From: an uncultured Prevotellaceae bacterium
Lineage (GTDB): Bacteria; Bacteroidota; Bacteroidia; Bacteroidales; Bacteroidaceae
Direction: 5' to 3'
DNA length: 64,000 nt
NCBI GenBank assembly: GCA_900315455.1
Contig: OMZE01000019.1
Coordinates: 1-64,000, forward strand
Below the pieces are notes generated by a model. That model made no database searches. It saw nothing but the letters and a program-made list of their open reading frames with translations, and was not told where the DNA came from. Position 1 is the first letter of the stretch; each line of letters begins with the position of its first letter. Position numbers and translations under genes: made by a program. Positions 49,350-58,691 of the stretch are shown here, piece after piece.

Positions 49350-52300
49350 ATGCTTACTATCATCCTCCTGCTTTGCTTGGCAACAGCCACGACAGCATCT
49401 GCCCAAGACAAGAACAATTTCAAGAATCCACCCTCCGAGATATGCAGTCATGTCATTCTGGGATGGGACGGAGAAATCACGCCCGAAATCATTGAGAACG
49501 ACCTTGACGCCATCCAGGCCAAGGGATTCCGCAATGTCATCATCGAACCCGGCTACCACATGGGCTCCGAATACCTCAGTCCACAATGGTTTGCCAACAT
49601 ACGCGCCATGGCCGATGCCGTGGAGAGGCGCGGTATGCGGATGTGGATTATCGATGAAGGGAAATACCCAAGTGGAATGGCTGGCGGACTGTTCACGAAA
49701 GAACGCCCCGACCTCTGCATGCAGGCCCTCATCGCCGACGGTGACACCGTGCTGGCCGTCAGGCGCTCGTCGCAGACTCGCTGTGTGAACAACCCCACTG
49801 GAGGAAAAGACGAGAACAACTCGCTCTGCGACTATCTCGACACCGTGGCCGTGAAGCAATTCATCACATGGACACACGAACAATACGCCAAAACCCTCGA
49901 CCATCATCTGGGGACCACCGTGCTGGGATTCAGGGGCGACGAGCCTGCCTACCAGCGGGTGCCATGGACCAATGACATCATGGAGGTGTTTGAACGCGAG
50001 AAAGGCTATTCACTCACCCCCTATCTCAAGGCACTGCTCACAAGTGAGCGCACCTCTATTCACAGCGAAGAGTTGACCGACGAGGAGCGGCGAGCCAAAG
50101 CCGATTTCTGGGATGTGTGGAGCAGGCTCTTCTCCGACCGTTATTTTAAAACCCAGGCCAACTGGTGTGCTGCTCATGGTGTGAGCCACATCACCCATAT
50201 GGACAAGGACGACGAACTGCCCTGGTGCGTGAAGATGGAAGGCGACCCCTTCCGCTGTCTCAGCAAGGTTCAGGTCCCCGGCATCGATGTCATCTGGTCA
50301 CAGATCTGGTATGGCAGCCAGACGGAATTTCCCCGTCTTGCCTCTTCCACAGCCCATGTCTATGGCCGTCAAAGAGCCTTTAGTGAGAGTTTTGCTGCCT
50401 ACCGTCACACCCTTCACGTCCCTTCGGTGAAATACATCATCGACTATCAGATTGCCCGTGGTATCAACTTCTTTGAGTTGATGTTCTGGGCAAGCAAGCA
50501 GGGAGCCAGAGGCTATATGGCCGACCCTGGCATGGACAGTCTCAACGCCTACATCAACCGCGCCACATACCTCATGTCGCAAGGACGACCAACCGCCCAA
50601 ACCGCCATCTACGCCCCCATCCCCACCCTATGGCTTGGCAACAACCAGGCCTATGACTGGATGAAAGCGGCGGCACATCTGCTCACCAGCCACCAATACG
50701 ACTACGACTTCATCACCGACGATGGTCTCACAGAAGCCACTGAAGCCGTAAACGGCATGCTGCGCAACAAGAGCGGGCAATCTTATTCCACACTCATCAT
50801 CCCCTCGTGTGAGATAATCAGCAGCGCAGCATGGCAACGTATCCAGGAATTCTCCGCCAGAGGCGGAAAGGTGGTGTTTGTAGGTGACAAGCCGACAGCC
50901 ACCTACGAACGCGCCATCATGCACCCTACGCCCATCACACCTGTCGGCAATGCCTTGCACCTCACCGACAGCCTGTGGCATCCCGAAATCTTGGAATACC
51001 TGCCCCAACAGGAACTCCGTGTCGTGGAAGGACGTGCCGACAGCATCACCTACTGTGCCCGCCAGACCGCCGACAGCAAGGTGTTCTTCATTCTCAACCA
51101 ACTCTCCACACCACAGACCCTGACACTCGACCTCGACTGTATGGGCGAAGCCCAACTGTGGGATGCCATGGCCGGAGAAATCCACACCATCGAGAGTAGC
51201 GTGGTCGACAGCAAGACCCGTCTGCAACTGTCATTGGAAGCATGGGGCAATGCCATCGTCGTAGTGAAGAAACGCACTGCCACCTATGTCGTCAGTAAGA
51301 ACAAGTCTATCCAAGCCGTCATCAACCAAGCCCATAATGATGGTGGCGGCACCGTTGTGATACCAAGAGGCGAGCACCACACTGGGGCATTGTTCTTTAC
51401 CCGTGGTGTGGACCTCCACCTGGAGAAAGGGGCACGCCTTGTCAGCATCGTCGACACCACCCTCTACCCCATTGTCGACACTCGTTACGAAGGCACCATG
51501 ACACGAGCCAGGGCAGCATTGCTCAATTTCACCCACAACGATGGCTGCCGCATCAGCGGCGAAGGTATCATCGATGCCCGTGGCCTGGAATGGAAAGAGC
51601 AGAAGATGCGTTTCACCGACCGCCCCAAGACCTTTTGCTTCGACCACTGCGACGGTGGTCAGATCAGCGGTGTACACATCCTCAACCAAGCCTTCTGGTG
51701 CCTGCATATCCTCTTTACCAACCATTTCACCGTCGACGGCATCAGTATCAATGTTGAAGATTACATCCCAAGCAGCGACGGCATTGACATCGACTCGTCT
51801 ACCGACATCACCATCCGCAACACGCATATCAAGGCACACGACGACTGCATCTCCATCAAGAGCGGGCGCGACGACGACGGGCGGCGGGTGAACAAGGCCT
51901 CCCAGAACATCGTGGTAGAAGACTGTGTCTTCGACTACGGCCATGGAGGAGTGGCCATTGGCAGCGAGGTAAGCGGAAGCGTACGACACGTGCTCGTAAG
52001 ACGGTGCCAGATGGCTGGGGAGAACTGGAACCCTATACGCTTCAAGAGCCAACCATCAAGGGGCGGAGTGGTTGAAGATGTGTGTTTCGAAGACATCGAC
52101 ATCAACAATGCGAGAAATGTTTTCGAGGTCAACATGACCTGGCGCATGAAAGGTGCCATCAACCCACCCTACCATCCCCTCACCACTCTCCGCAACATCA
52201 CCTTCCGCAATATCCGCGCCAAGGCACAGCATGCCGGCAGCATCATCGGATTCGAAGACCAGCCCTTCGACCGCAGTGTTTTCACTTTCGACAACTGTCG

Positions 52301-52370
52301 CCTGTCTGTCGGCACCCCTTTGCAAATCCAGCATGCCGATGTCGATACCAGCGGTGTGGTATATGAGTGA
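49350..52370 (+). CDS. Bimodular GH106-like / GH28 pectin-degrading enzyme
   Basis: A 1006-residue secreted protein (signal MLTIILLLCLATATTASAQ; the upstream frame up to 49170 overlaps the NUDIX gene and is rejected). Residues ~25-620 resemble GH106-type rhamnosidases (FRNVIIEPGYHMGSEYLSPQWF, MRMWIIDEGKYPSGMAGG, GFRGDEPAY). Residues ~650-1000 are a GH28 right-handed beta-helix with the complete catalytic set: Asp810 (SSDGID), Asp831-Asp832 (DDCISIKSG), His865 (GHGG), Arg897 and Lys899 (RFKS). GH28 enzymes cleave galacturonans or rhamnogalacturonan; a rhamnosidase module on the same chain points to rhamnogalacturonan. The fusion is unusual. Confidence 0.82.
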   Translation: MLTIILLLCLATATTASAQDKNNFKNPPSEICSHVILGWDGEITPEIIENDLDAIQAKGFRNVIIEPGYHMGSEYLSPQWFANIRAMADAVERRGMRMWIIDEGKYPSGMAGGLFTKERPDLCMQALIADGDTVLAVRRSSQTRCVNNPTGGKDENNSLCDYLDTVAVKQFITWTHEQYAKTLDHHLGTTVLGFRGDEPAYQRVPWTNDIMEVFEREKGYSLTPYLKALLTSERTSIHSEELTDEERRAKADFWDVWSRLFSDRYFKTQANWCAAHGVSHITHMDKDDELPWCVKMEGDPFRCLSKVQVPGIDVIWSQIWYGSQTEFPRLASSTAHVYGRQRAFSESFAAYRHTLHVPSVKYIIDYQIARGINFFELMFWASKQGARGYMADPGMDSLNAYINRATYLMSQGRPTAQTAIYAPIPTLWLGNNQAYDWMKAAAHLLTSHQYDYDFITDDGLTEATEAVNGMLRNKSGQSYSTLIIPSCEIISSAAWQRIQEFSARGGKVVFVGDKPTATYERAIMHPTPITPVGNALHLTDSLWHPEILEYLPQQELRVVEGRADSITYCARQTADSKVFFILNQLSTPQTLTLDLDCMGEAQLWDAMAGEIHTIESSVVDSKTRLQLSLEAWGNAIVVVKKRTATYVVSKNKSIQAVINQAHNDGGGTVVIPRGEHHTGALFFTRGVDLHLEKGARLVSIVDTTLYPIVDTRYEGTMTRARAALLNFTHNDGCRISGEGIIDARGLEWKEQKMRFTDRPKTFCFDHCDGGQISGVHILNQAFWCLHILFTNHFTVDGISINVEDYIPSSDGIDIDSSTDITIRNTHIKAHDDCISIKSGRDDDGRRVNKASQNIVVEDCVFDYGHGGVAIGSEVSGSVRHVLVRRCQMAGENWNPIRFKSQPSRGGVVEDVCFEDIDINNARNVFEVNMTWRMKGAINPPYHPLTTLRNITFRNIRAKAQHAGSIIGFEDQPFDRSVFTFDNCRLSVGTPLQIQHADVDTSGVVYE

Positions 52371-52450
52371 CGGGCCAACGCATCGGATTTTGTAATGCAC
52401 ACGTTACAAATAGGTTAACCATTCAAAAAGAATTAAAAAACTTTAACCTA

Positions 52451-52490
52451 AAAGTGATTGCACGCCACATTTTTTGTGTGCAATCACTTT
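52451..52490. promoter_or_regulatory. Perfect 13-bp inverted repeat abutting the pckA promoter
   Basis: AAAGTGATTGCAC (52451-52463) and GTGCAATCACTTT (52478-52490) match perfectly with a 14-base spacer; the right arm overlaps the -33 TTTG of the pckA promoter. It could be an operator or the terminator of the pectinase gene 80 bases upstream; the T-run sits in the loop rather than after the stem, which favours an operator. Confidence 0.5.
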
Positions 52491-52518
52491 GGCAATCCAT
52501 GCTTTTTTACTAATTTTG
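52488..52518 (+). promoter_or_regulatory. Promoter of pckA
   Basis: TTTG (52488-52491), 19 bases, TAATTTTG (52511-52518): complete consensus match, 65 bases before the ATG. Confidence 0.75.
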
Positions 52519-52582
52519 CAGTCGGTTTTGAAGACCGTATATCAACAACACGCAATTTATTACATTTTTAAATATTTATTCA

Positions 52583-54196
52583 ATGGCAAAGTTTGACAAG
52601 TCAGTTTTGGAGAAGTACGGTATCACTGGAGTGACCGAGGTTCTCTACAATCCCACTTACGAAGTGATGTTCAACGAGGAGACCAAAGAAGGTCTCACCG
52701 GTTTTGACAAGGGCCAGGAGACAGAACTTGGCGCCATCAACGTGATGACGGGTATTTATACCGGCCGTTCGCCTAAGGACAAGTTCATCGTGATGGACGA
52801 GAATTCGAAAGACACCGTATGGTGGACCAGCGAGGGTTACAAGAACGACAACCATCCCGCCTCTCAGGAGACATGGGAAGCCGTGAAGGAACTCGCCAAG
52901 AAAGAACTGTCGAACAAGAAACTCTATGTGGTCGACGGTTTCTGTGGCACCCACAAGGACACCCGTATGAAGGTGCGCTTCATCATGGAGGTGGCATGGC
53001 AGGCACATTTCGTGACCAATATGTTCATCCGTCCCCAGAATGAGGCCGACTTCGAGCAGGAGCCCGATTTCGTGGTTTACAATGCCTCCAAGGCAAAGGT
53101 AGAGAACTATAAGGAACTGGGTCTGCACAGTGAGACCGCCGTTGTCTTCAACGTCACCTCAAAAGAGCAGGTCATCCTCAACACCTGGTATGGTGGTGAG
53201 ATGAAGAAAGGTCTCTTCTCGATGATGAACTACTTCCTCCCGCTGAAGGGCATCGCCGCCATGCACTGCTCGGCAAATACCGACATGAACGGTGAGAACA
53301 CCGCCATCTTCTTCGGTCTCTCCGGCACAGGAAAGACCACCCTCTCCACCGACCCGAAGCGCAAACTCATCGGCGACGACGAGCACGGCTGGGACGACGA
53401 GGGCGTGTTCAACTTCGAAGGTGGCTGCTACGCCAAGGTCATCAACCTCGACAAGGAGTCAGAGCCCGACATCTACAACGCCATCCGCCGCGACGCACTG
53501 CTCGAGAACGTGACCGTGGACGAGAACGGCAAGATTGACTTCGCCGACAAGAGCGTCACCGAGAACACCCGCGTGAGTTACCCCATCTACCACATCAAGA
53601 ATATCCAGCGCCCTGCCAGCGAGGGTCCTGCCGCCAAGCAGGTGATCTTCCTGAGTGCCGACGCCTTTGGCGTACTGCCCCCGGTAAGCATCCTCGACAG
53701 CGAGCAGACAAAGTACTACTTCCTCAGCGGCTTCACCGCTAAGTTGGCTGGTACGGAGCGTGGCATCACTGAGCCCACCCCCACCTTCTCGGCTTGCTTC
53801 GGACAGGCTTTCCTTGAACTGCATCCCACAAAATATGCTGAGGAACTGGTGAAGCGCATGGAGAAGAGCGGTGCCAAGGCTTACCTCGTCAACACTGGCT
53901 GGAACGGTTCGGGCAAGCGTATCTCCATCAAGGATACCCGTGGCATCATCGACGCCATCCTCAACCACTCCATTGACAAGGCCCCGACGAAGAAAATTCC
54001 TTTCTTCAACTTCACCGTGCCCACACAACTCGAGGGCGTCGACCCGAACATCCTCGACCCGCGCGACACCTATGCCGATGCCGCCATCTGGGAGGAGAAG
54101 GCAAAGGACCTCGCCGGCCGCTTCATCAAGAACTTCGTGAAGTATGAGTCGAACGAGGCAGGCAAAGCCCTCGTGGCAGCCGGACCACAACTCTAA
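52583..54196 (+). CDS. pckA: Phosphoenolpyruvate carboxykinase (ATP)
   Basis: A 537-residue cytoplasmic enzyme of the ATP-dependent PEPCK family, full length. Visible motifs: [12 protein letters not shown] (substrate Arg), [12 protein letters not shown] (metal Lys/His region), [13 protein letters not shown] (kinase-1a P-loop), [23 protein letters not shown] (kinase-2) and [13 protein letters not shown] (the RYAGK-like base-binding area). In rumen and gut Bacteroidetes it fixes CO2 on PEP to make oxaloacetate for succinate and propionate formation, with ATP gain. It has a consensus promoter with an adjacent palindrome and a strong terminator, so it is monocistronic. Confidence 0.97.
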   Translation: MAKFDKSVLEKYGITGVTEVLYNPTYEVMFNEETKEGLTGFDKGQETELGAINVMTGIYTGRSPKDKFIVMDENSKDTVWWTSEGYKNDNHPASQETWEAVKELAKKELSNKKLYVVDGFCGTHKDTRMKVRFIMEVAWQAHFVTNMFIRPQNEADFEQEPDFVVYNASKAKVENYKELGLHSETAVVFNVTSKEQVILNTWYGGEMKKGLFSMMNYFLPLKGIAAMHCSANTDMNGENTAIFFGLSGTGKTTLSTDPKRKLIGDDEHGWDDEGVFNFEGGCYAKVINLDKESEPDIYNAIRRDALLENVTVDENGKIDFADKSVTENTRVSYPIYHIKNIQRPASEGPAAKQVIFLSADAFGVLPPVSILDSEQTKYYFLSGFTAKLAGTERGITEPTPTFSACFGQAFLELHPTKYAEELVKRMEKSGAKAYLVNTGWNGSGKRISIKDTRGIIDAILNHSIDKAPTKKIPFFNFTVPTQLEGVDPNILDPRDTYADAAIWEEKAKDLAGRFIKNFVKYESNEAGKALVAAGPQL

Positions 54197-54213
54197 TCAC
54201 ATACCACTTACTT

Positions 54214-54252
54214 GCCCCAGCCCACCAACGCGTAGGCTGGGGCTTTTCTTTT
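54214..54252 (+). terminator. Intrinsic terminator of pckA
   Basis: GCCCCAGCC (54214-54222) pairs with GGCTGGGGC (54235-54243), followed by TTTTCTTTT. Confidence 0.9.
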
Positions 54253-54393
54253 GCCATAAACTTACCATTCCATACCCATCAAAAGAAAGTAGATTCGAAG
54301 TACACACGTCTTTTTTTACTCCTCTTTCCCCCCCCTCAACTCCTAAAAGACAGTGAATGCAACATCTGTTTCTGCTTTATTCTTCACAAACAC

Positions 54394-54424
54394 TTTGAGA
54401 AATAAACTATTATATGTACCTTTG
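54394..54424 (+). promoter_or_regulatory. Promoter of the GH30 gene
   Basis: TTTG (54394-54397), 19 bases, TACCTTTG (54417-54424): complete consensus, 24 bases before the ATG at 54449. It also shows that the ORF start at 54353 cannot be used. Confidence 0.75.
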
Positions 54425-54448
54425 CCGCCGATTTCCCATTCTACACCA

Positions 54449-55963
54449 ATGAAAAAGAATTTTACTCTGATTTTAGCGCTGGTTGCAGCCTTGGCAGTAC
54501 AAGCCAGGGTCATTACCATTACTGTGAGCGATGTCCGCTATCAGACGATAACGGGCTTCGGTGCTGCCTGCTGCGATGGTGCCATGTGCCCATTCGGCAA
54601 CGACACACAACCTGTAAAACTTCTCTACGGTCCAAAATCCAAGATTGGGCTTAATATCATGCGTATGGAGATTTCGCCCAACTTCATCGGCGACGTCGTT
54701 GTTCCTGAGTGGAACTACTGGGACTCTCCTTACGACTGGAAAGGTTCCCTGCCTTCTGCCAAGATTGTCAAGGAGCGTGGAGGCATCGTCTTCGGCACCC
54801 CCTGGTCACCCCCAGGCGAATACAAGACCAACGGAACCGCCCAGGGTGGCAACAGCGAGGACCAGGGCTATCAGCACGGCGAACTCCGTGAAGATTGCTA
54901 CGACAAGTTTTTCCCGTGGCTGAACACCTTCCTGGAATACATGAAGTCGAATGGTGTCGATGTTGACGCCGTGTCTGTGCAGAATGAGCCCGACTGGTGG
55001 GTGAGTTATTCCGGATGTCTTTATACTCCACAGCAGCAACTCAATCTGGTGAAAAACTATGCCCACATGCTCGATAGGGAGACCTACAACGGTGTGCGCC
55101 TCATCAGTGCTGAGCCCCTTGGCTTCGACCCCAATTATTCCAACATGCTCTTGCAAGACGAGACGGCACGCAACCAAATCGACATCATTGCTGGACATAT
55201 CTATGGCCATCCACCTCTTGTCAACCTGAAGAACGCTGCCGAACTGGCATCGAAGTACGGCAAGGAAGTGTGGATGACAGAGCATTCCGTGACCGACAAC
55301 ATCCAGCGTCTGCCCAACTGGCACGAGCAACTGCTCTTTGCCGAGGAACTGAACGAGTGTATGCAGGCTGGCTGTACGGGTTATATCTATTGGTATATGC
55401 GTGCCCATTGGGCCTTTGTCGGCACAGGTGAGTCGGAGTATGGTGCCGACAACGTCAAGAACCAGTTGCTGCCCCGTGCCTACGTCATGGCCCACTTCTC
55501 CAAGCATGTCACCGGCTCCACCCGTCTTGATGCCAAATGCAACACCGCCACTGGCACCAATGCGGCATTTGAGACCACGGCCTACATCAAAGGCGACTCC
55601 CTCATTGTCATGGCCATTGACACCACGGCAAACAGCGGCGACCTGAAGATAAAACTGCCCTTCAAGGTGAAAAGCGGCATTCATGTGAAATCTACTGCCA
55701 ACGACTGTCTCTTGCAGGAGTCGACTATCGACATTGCCGAGCCTGTGGATGAGATTATGGTTGAGAAGCCGGAACGCAGTCTGAACACCTATATCTTCAT
55801 CATCGACAGAGAGGATGAAGCCATCAGGGAATTCACCCAGGCCGACCGCAAAGTCTCCAAGACATATTACGACCTGAGTGGCCGCCGCATGGAAACACCG
55901 CATGGAGTATGTATTGAGAAGTGCTCCGACGGCTCTTCCCGGGTAGTTTATATGGAGCAATAG
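54449..55963 (+). CDS. Secreted GH30 family xylanase-like enzyme
   Basis: A 504-residue protein with a signal peptide (MKKNFTLILALVAALAVQA). The GH30 TIM barrel begins YQTITGFGAACCDG, with acid/base Glu180 in VQNEPDWW and nucleophile Glu278 in WMTEHSV. The side beta-domain follows (VTGSTRLDAKC, FETTAYIKGDSLIVMAID). The pattern resembles the GH30 glucuronoxylanase subgroup (GH30_8), but the Arg that reads the glucuronic acid branch cannot be verified by eye. The C-terminal ~40 residues (KVSKTYYDLSGRRMETPHGV) are a short sorting-like tail (YDLSGRR). Consensus promoter and terminator on both sides, so monocistronic. Confidence 0.87.
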   Translation: MKKNFTLILALVAALAVQARVITITVSDVRYQTITGFGAACCDGAMCPFGNDTQPVKLLYGPKSKIGLNIMRMEISPNFIGDVVVPEWNYWDSPYDWKGSLPSAKIVKERGGIVFGTPWSPPGEYKTNGTAQGGNSEDQGYQHGELREDCYDKFFPWLNTFLEYMKSNGVDVDAVSVQNEPDWWVSYSGCLYTPQQQLNLVKNYAHMLDRETYNGVRLISAEPLGFDPNYSNMLLQDETARNQIDIIAGHIYGHPPLVNLKNAAELASKYGKEVWMTEHSVTDNIQRLPNWHEQLLFAEELNECMQAGCTGYIYWYMRAHWAFVGTGESEYGADNVKNQLLPRAYVMAHFSKHVTGSTRLDAKCNTATGTNAAFETTAYIKGDSLIVMAIDTTANSGDLKIKLPFKVKSGIHVKSTANDCLLQESTIDIAEPVDEIMVEKPERSLNTYIFIIDREDEAIREFTQADRKVSKTYYDLSGRRMETPHGVCIEKCSDGSSRVVYMEQ

Positions 55964-55993
55964 ATGACTAACATCCTCTTTGGGGGAATATAC

Positions 55994-56033
55994 AAAAAAC
56001 CTGTTTTCACGGCTGTGGGAACAGGTTTTTTTT
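55994..56033 (+). terminator. Intrinsic terminator of the GH30 gene
   Basis: AAAAAACCTGTTTTCAC pairs with GTGGGAACAGGTTTTTT (two mismatches), a short loop between, followed by an uninterrupted T run. Confidence 0.85.
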
Positions 56034-56135
56034 GGTGCTCAACACCAAGGGTGAGTAGAGACGGCATAATCCCACCACCAGCCCTTTGACCTATATCAAA
56101 AAAACACACAAAAAATGGGAAAACGTCTTAAAAGA

Positions 56136-56167
56136 TTTGTGCATAAGCGCTTAACATTGTAATTTTG
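56136..56167 (+). promoter_or_regulatory. Orphan promoter in the GH30-DUF6242 intergenic region
   Basis: TTTG (56136-56139), 20 bases, TAATTTTG (56160-56167). No ORF of convincing size begins within the next 400 bases, so it probably drives a small RNA. Confidence 0.6.
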
Positions 56168-56173
56168 CATCGT

Positions 56174-56379
56174 GTTCGTGAGAATACTTTTTCATTAGGT
56201 TAGTAGTTTGATAGATTTTAAGGTAAAGATTATGTTATTAGATTTCGAGACAACGGTGTGATGTTGGCCGGGGTTGCTATTGCGACCATACTGAGTGTCA
56301 TCACTTTGGTAAAGACCAACATACGTTGAATTGTTTTCAGGAGGCCGGTGTGAGTGACTCATGTCGTCCTCTTTTTTTG
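56174..56379 (+). ncRNA. Candidate structured small RNA (~200 nt)
   Basis: The stretch begins just after a consensus promoter and ends at a T-tract (CTCTTTTTTTG). Three small hairpins lie end to end: GGTTGC/GCGACC with loop TATT (56272-56287), AGTG/CACT with loop TCAT (56294-56305), TTGGT/ACCAA with loop AAAG (56306-56319). A GAGG/CCTC stem (56342-56372 region) precedes the T-tract and can terminate. A 22-codon hydrophobic ORF (MLAGVAIATIL...) starts inside at 56261, but it overlaps all three hairpins. A 63-codon ORF exists on the other strand but lacks a promoter. RNA class unknown; a 6S-like or Bacteroidales-specific RNA is possible but not shown. Confidence 0.42.
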
Positions 56380-56486
56380 TTGCCAAAAGTTGAATTTAAA
56401 TCTAAACAGACCTTAAAAAACACGCATTAAATCCATAAATTACATAATAAACTGACAAAAAGACGTTTTATTTGCGGAATTCTGCT

Positions 56487-56494
56487 TAAATTTG
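56487..56494 (+). promoter_or_regulatory. -7 box upstream of the DUF6242-like gene
   Basis: TAAATTTG matches TAnnTTTG, 102 bases before the ATG. No -33 element at 19-20 bases (a TTTG lies 12 bases away). It could start the outer-membrane biogenesis transcript. Confidence 0.4.
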
Positions 56495-56595
56495 CAACCA
56501 AAATTTGCAAGGCGAAGTCTATCTTTCCGCTTGTAGGCACAGATTCCGACAGGTGGGAGGATATGATTTGCAATCGACATTCAAGAATAATTGAC

Positions 56596-57996
56596 ATGAG
56601 AAGGAACAGTATATCTTTCTATCTTTTATCCATTGTTTTCCTCTTCGCCTCCTGCCTGGGAGACAGCGAAGAGACTACCGTGTATCCGAGCGATGCCGTC
56701 ATCACCTCGTTTGCCCTTGGCACACTCAAGCAATATGTCACCACCAAGGCAAAGGATGGCAGCGACAGCACCTACACCAAGGACGTGGCAGGCAACACCT
56801 ACAAGTTCTACATCGACCAGGTGAACCACGAGATTTACAATCCCGACTCCCTGCCCTACGGTACTGACGTAAAACACGTGCTGTGCAATGTGACGAGCAA
56901 GAACTCGGGCACCATCACCATACAGAAGTTGAACAGCGACACGTTGCAGTATTACACCAGCACCGACACCATCGACTTCACCACCAAACGCACATTCAGA
57001 GTGTTCTCGCTCGACGGCACCAATACCCAGAACTACACCGTGAGCGTGAACGTACGTCAAGAATACCCCGACACTCTCCTCTGGAGCAATACTGCCACCA
57101 ACCCTGCCTTTGCTGAGGCCAACGCCATGAAAGCCCTCTCGTGCAACGGAAAGGTGTTTGTGGTGTTGGAAAATGAGCAATCCTCCGTCTCGTCCATTTA
57201 TAGTACTAACGAAACCAGCGGAACAGAATGGGAGCACCTGTCGTTTAATATCGCCAGACCCCTGCCAGCAGATGCCAGCCAGAACATCGTGAGTAATGGC
57301 AACTGCCTGTATCTATACAACGCCAACACCATCTACCGCTCCACTAATGGTGAAGACTGGGAGATGACAGCCAATGCCCACCTCAAAAGACTCGTGGCAG
57401 CCAGTGACAATACACTCTTTGCCCTCTCCGGTCCCGGCATCCTCGTGTCCTCGAATGACGAAGGCGCCACTTGGACTACAGAACTCCTCGATGACAACGC
57501 CTCGCTCCTGCCCACCCAAGACCTGTCGGTCTGCGAGACTTACTCGCGTATCAATGAAGATACCAGAACCATCAAGTTCATCGGCAACCGCGACCTCGCC
57601 ACCTATCCCGGCGACACCCACGCCCAGGTTTGGAGCAAACTCGTAGAAGGCAGCGACATGAGTGGCAAATGGATGTACACCAACCCCAACGACCTTCCCT
57701 ACCTCATGCTCCCACGGCTCAATGCCCTCCAGGTGACGGCAGTAGGCGCCAGACTCCTGGCTGCCGGCTGCTCCGACACCCAGAAGAAGTTCTACTATAG
57801 CGACGACGGAGGAATCTATTGGTATACCAAGAATTCCTACGACCTTCCCGGCCAGGAAGCCATCACCGGTCCATTTGCCATGACCACCGACAGCCACGGC
57901 AACATCTGGATGGTGTTCAGTGACTCTGGGAGCGTATGGAGAGGACATGTCACCAGCGATGGGAAGAGCAAGGTGCCCACTGCCATCACCGAATAA
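56596..57996 (+). CDS. DUF6242-like lipoprotein
   Basis: A 466-residue protein started at MRRNSISFYLL, giving a proper lipoprotein signal (LFASC). Residues ~25-140 are beta-rich (VITSFALGTLKQYVTTKAKDGS; RTFRVFSLDGTNTQNYTVSVNVR, a cadherin-like/Ig type). The rest resembles a beta-propeller: repeats with NGEDWEMTANA, SSNDEGATWTTELL and YSDDGGIYWYTKNSY are BNR/Asp-box-like (SxDxGxxW). This gene commonly precedes DUF6089 and uppS in Bacteroidales; its role is unknown. The next gene starts 14 bases later, so they form one operon. Confidence 0.78.
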   Translation: MRRNSISFYLLSIVFLFASCLGDSEETTVYPSDAVITSFALGTLKQYVTTKAKDGSDSTYTKDVAGNTYKFYIDQVNHEIYNPDSLPYGTDVKHVLCNVTSKNSGTITIQKLNSDTLQYYTSTDTIDFTTKRTFRVFSLDGTNTQNYTVSVNVRQEYPDTLLWSNTATNPAFAEANAMKALSCNGKVFVVLENEQSSVSSIYSTNETSGTEWEHLSFNIARPLPADASQNIVSNGNCLYLYNANTIYRSTNGEDWEMTANAHLKRLVAASDNTLFALSGPGILVSSNDEGATWTTELLDDNASLLPTQDLSVCETYSRINEDTRTIKFIGNRDLATYPGDTHAQVWSKLVEGSDMSGKWMYTNPNDLPYLMLPRLNALQVTAVGARLLAAGCSDTQKKFYYSDDGGIYWYTKNSYDLPGQEAITGPFAMTTDSHGNIWMVFSDSGSVWRGHVTSDGKSKVPTAITE

Positions 57997-58010
57997 ACAC
58001 ATTGCGAGAG

Positions 58011-58691
58011 ATGAAAAAGGCACTGGTCGTCATACTGATGTTGCTGCCTGCCATGACCTATGCGCAGGGTGACGTGGAATATCGTATGGAGATAGGTGGC
58101 GGACTGGGACTGCTGTCGTATCAGGGCGACTTCAACGGTAGCCTGTTCAAGAACCAACAACCCATGGCATCGGTGCTGCTGCGACGCATCATCAACCCCT
58201 ACCATGGATTCAAACTCGCCCTCTCGGCAGGTACACTCAAAGGGTCGTCGAAAGATGAAAAGACCTACTACCCTGAGTTGGCAGAGACACCATATAACTT
58301 CTCGAACACCATGGTCGACCTGTGTGCCACCTATGAATACAACTTCTGGCCCTATGGCACCGGGCGCGACTACCGAGGAGCAAAACGGCTCACCCCCTTC
58401 ATTTTCGGAGGCTTGGGAGCCACCTTTGTGAAGACCGATAGTAAAAATGTGTTCACCGCCAACCTTCCCATAGGCATCGGGGTGAAATACAAGTTGGCCG
58501 ACCGCTTGAACCTCGGTGTGGAATGGGCTATCCACTTCTCGATGAACGATAAACTCGACGGCATGGCCGACCCATATAAAATTACCAGCAGCGGCGCATT
58601 TAAGAACACCGACTGCTACTCGGCCCTGCAGGTGACCCTCACCTACAGTTTCATGGCCAAATGTAGAACTTGTCATAATGAAGATGAATAA
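58011..58691 (+). CDS. DUF6089-like outer-membrane beta-barrel protein
   Basis: A 226-residue protein with a signal peptide ([19 protein letters not shown]). The mature start [20 protein letters not shown] and alternating beta strands, with the end [16 protein letters not shown], are typical of small beta-barrel proteins of the DUF6089 type. An upstream in-frame ATG (57936) lies inside the previous gene and is rejected. Its stop overlaps the uppS start by 14 bases, so translation is coupled. It may function in cell-envelope assembly alongside uppS and bamA. Confidence 0.82.
   Translation: MKKALVVILMLLPAMTYAQGDVEYRMEIGGGLGLLSYQGDFNGSLFKNQQPMASVLLRRIINPYHGFKLALSAGTLKGSSKDEKTYYPELAETPYNFSNTMVDLCATYEYNFWPYGTGRDYRGAKRLTPFIFGGLGATFVKTDSKNVFTANLPIGIGVKYKLADRLNLGVEWAIHFSMNDKLDGMADPYKITSSGAFKNTDCYSALQVTLTYSFMAKCRTCHNEDE

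Noticed and set aside
56195..56386. A 63-codon minus-strand ORF (MATKKEDDMSH...) in the GH30-DUF6242 gap
   Set aside because: No promoter on that strand; composition is unremarkable, and the plus strand has a promoter, hairpins and terminator, so the plus-strand RNA explains the region better.
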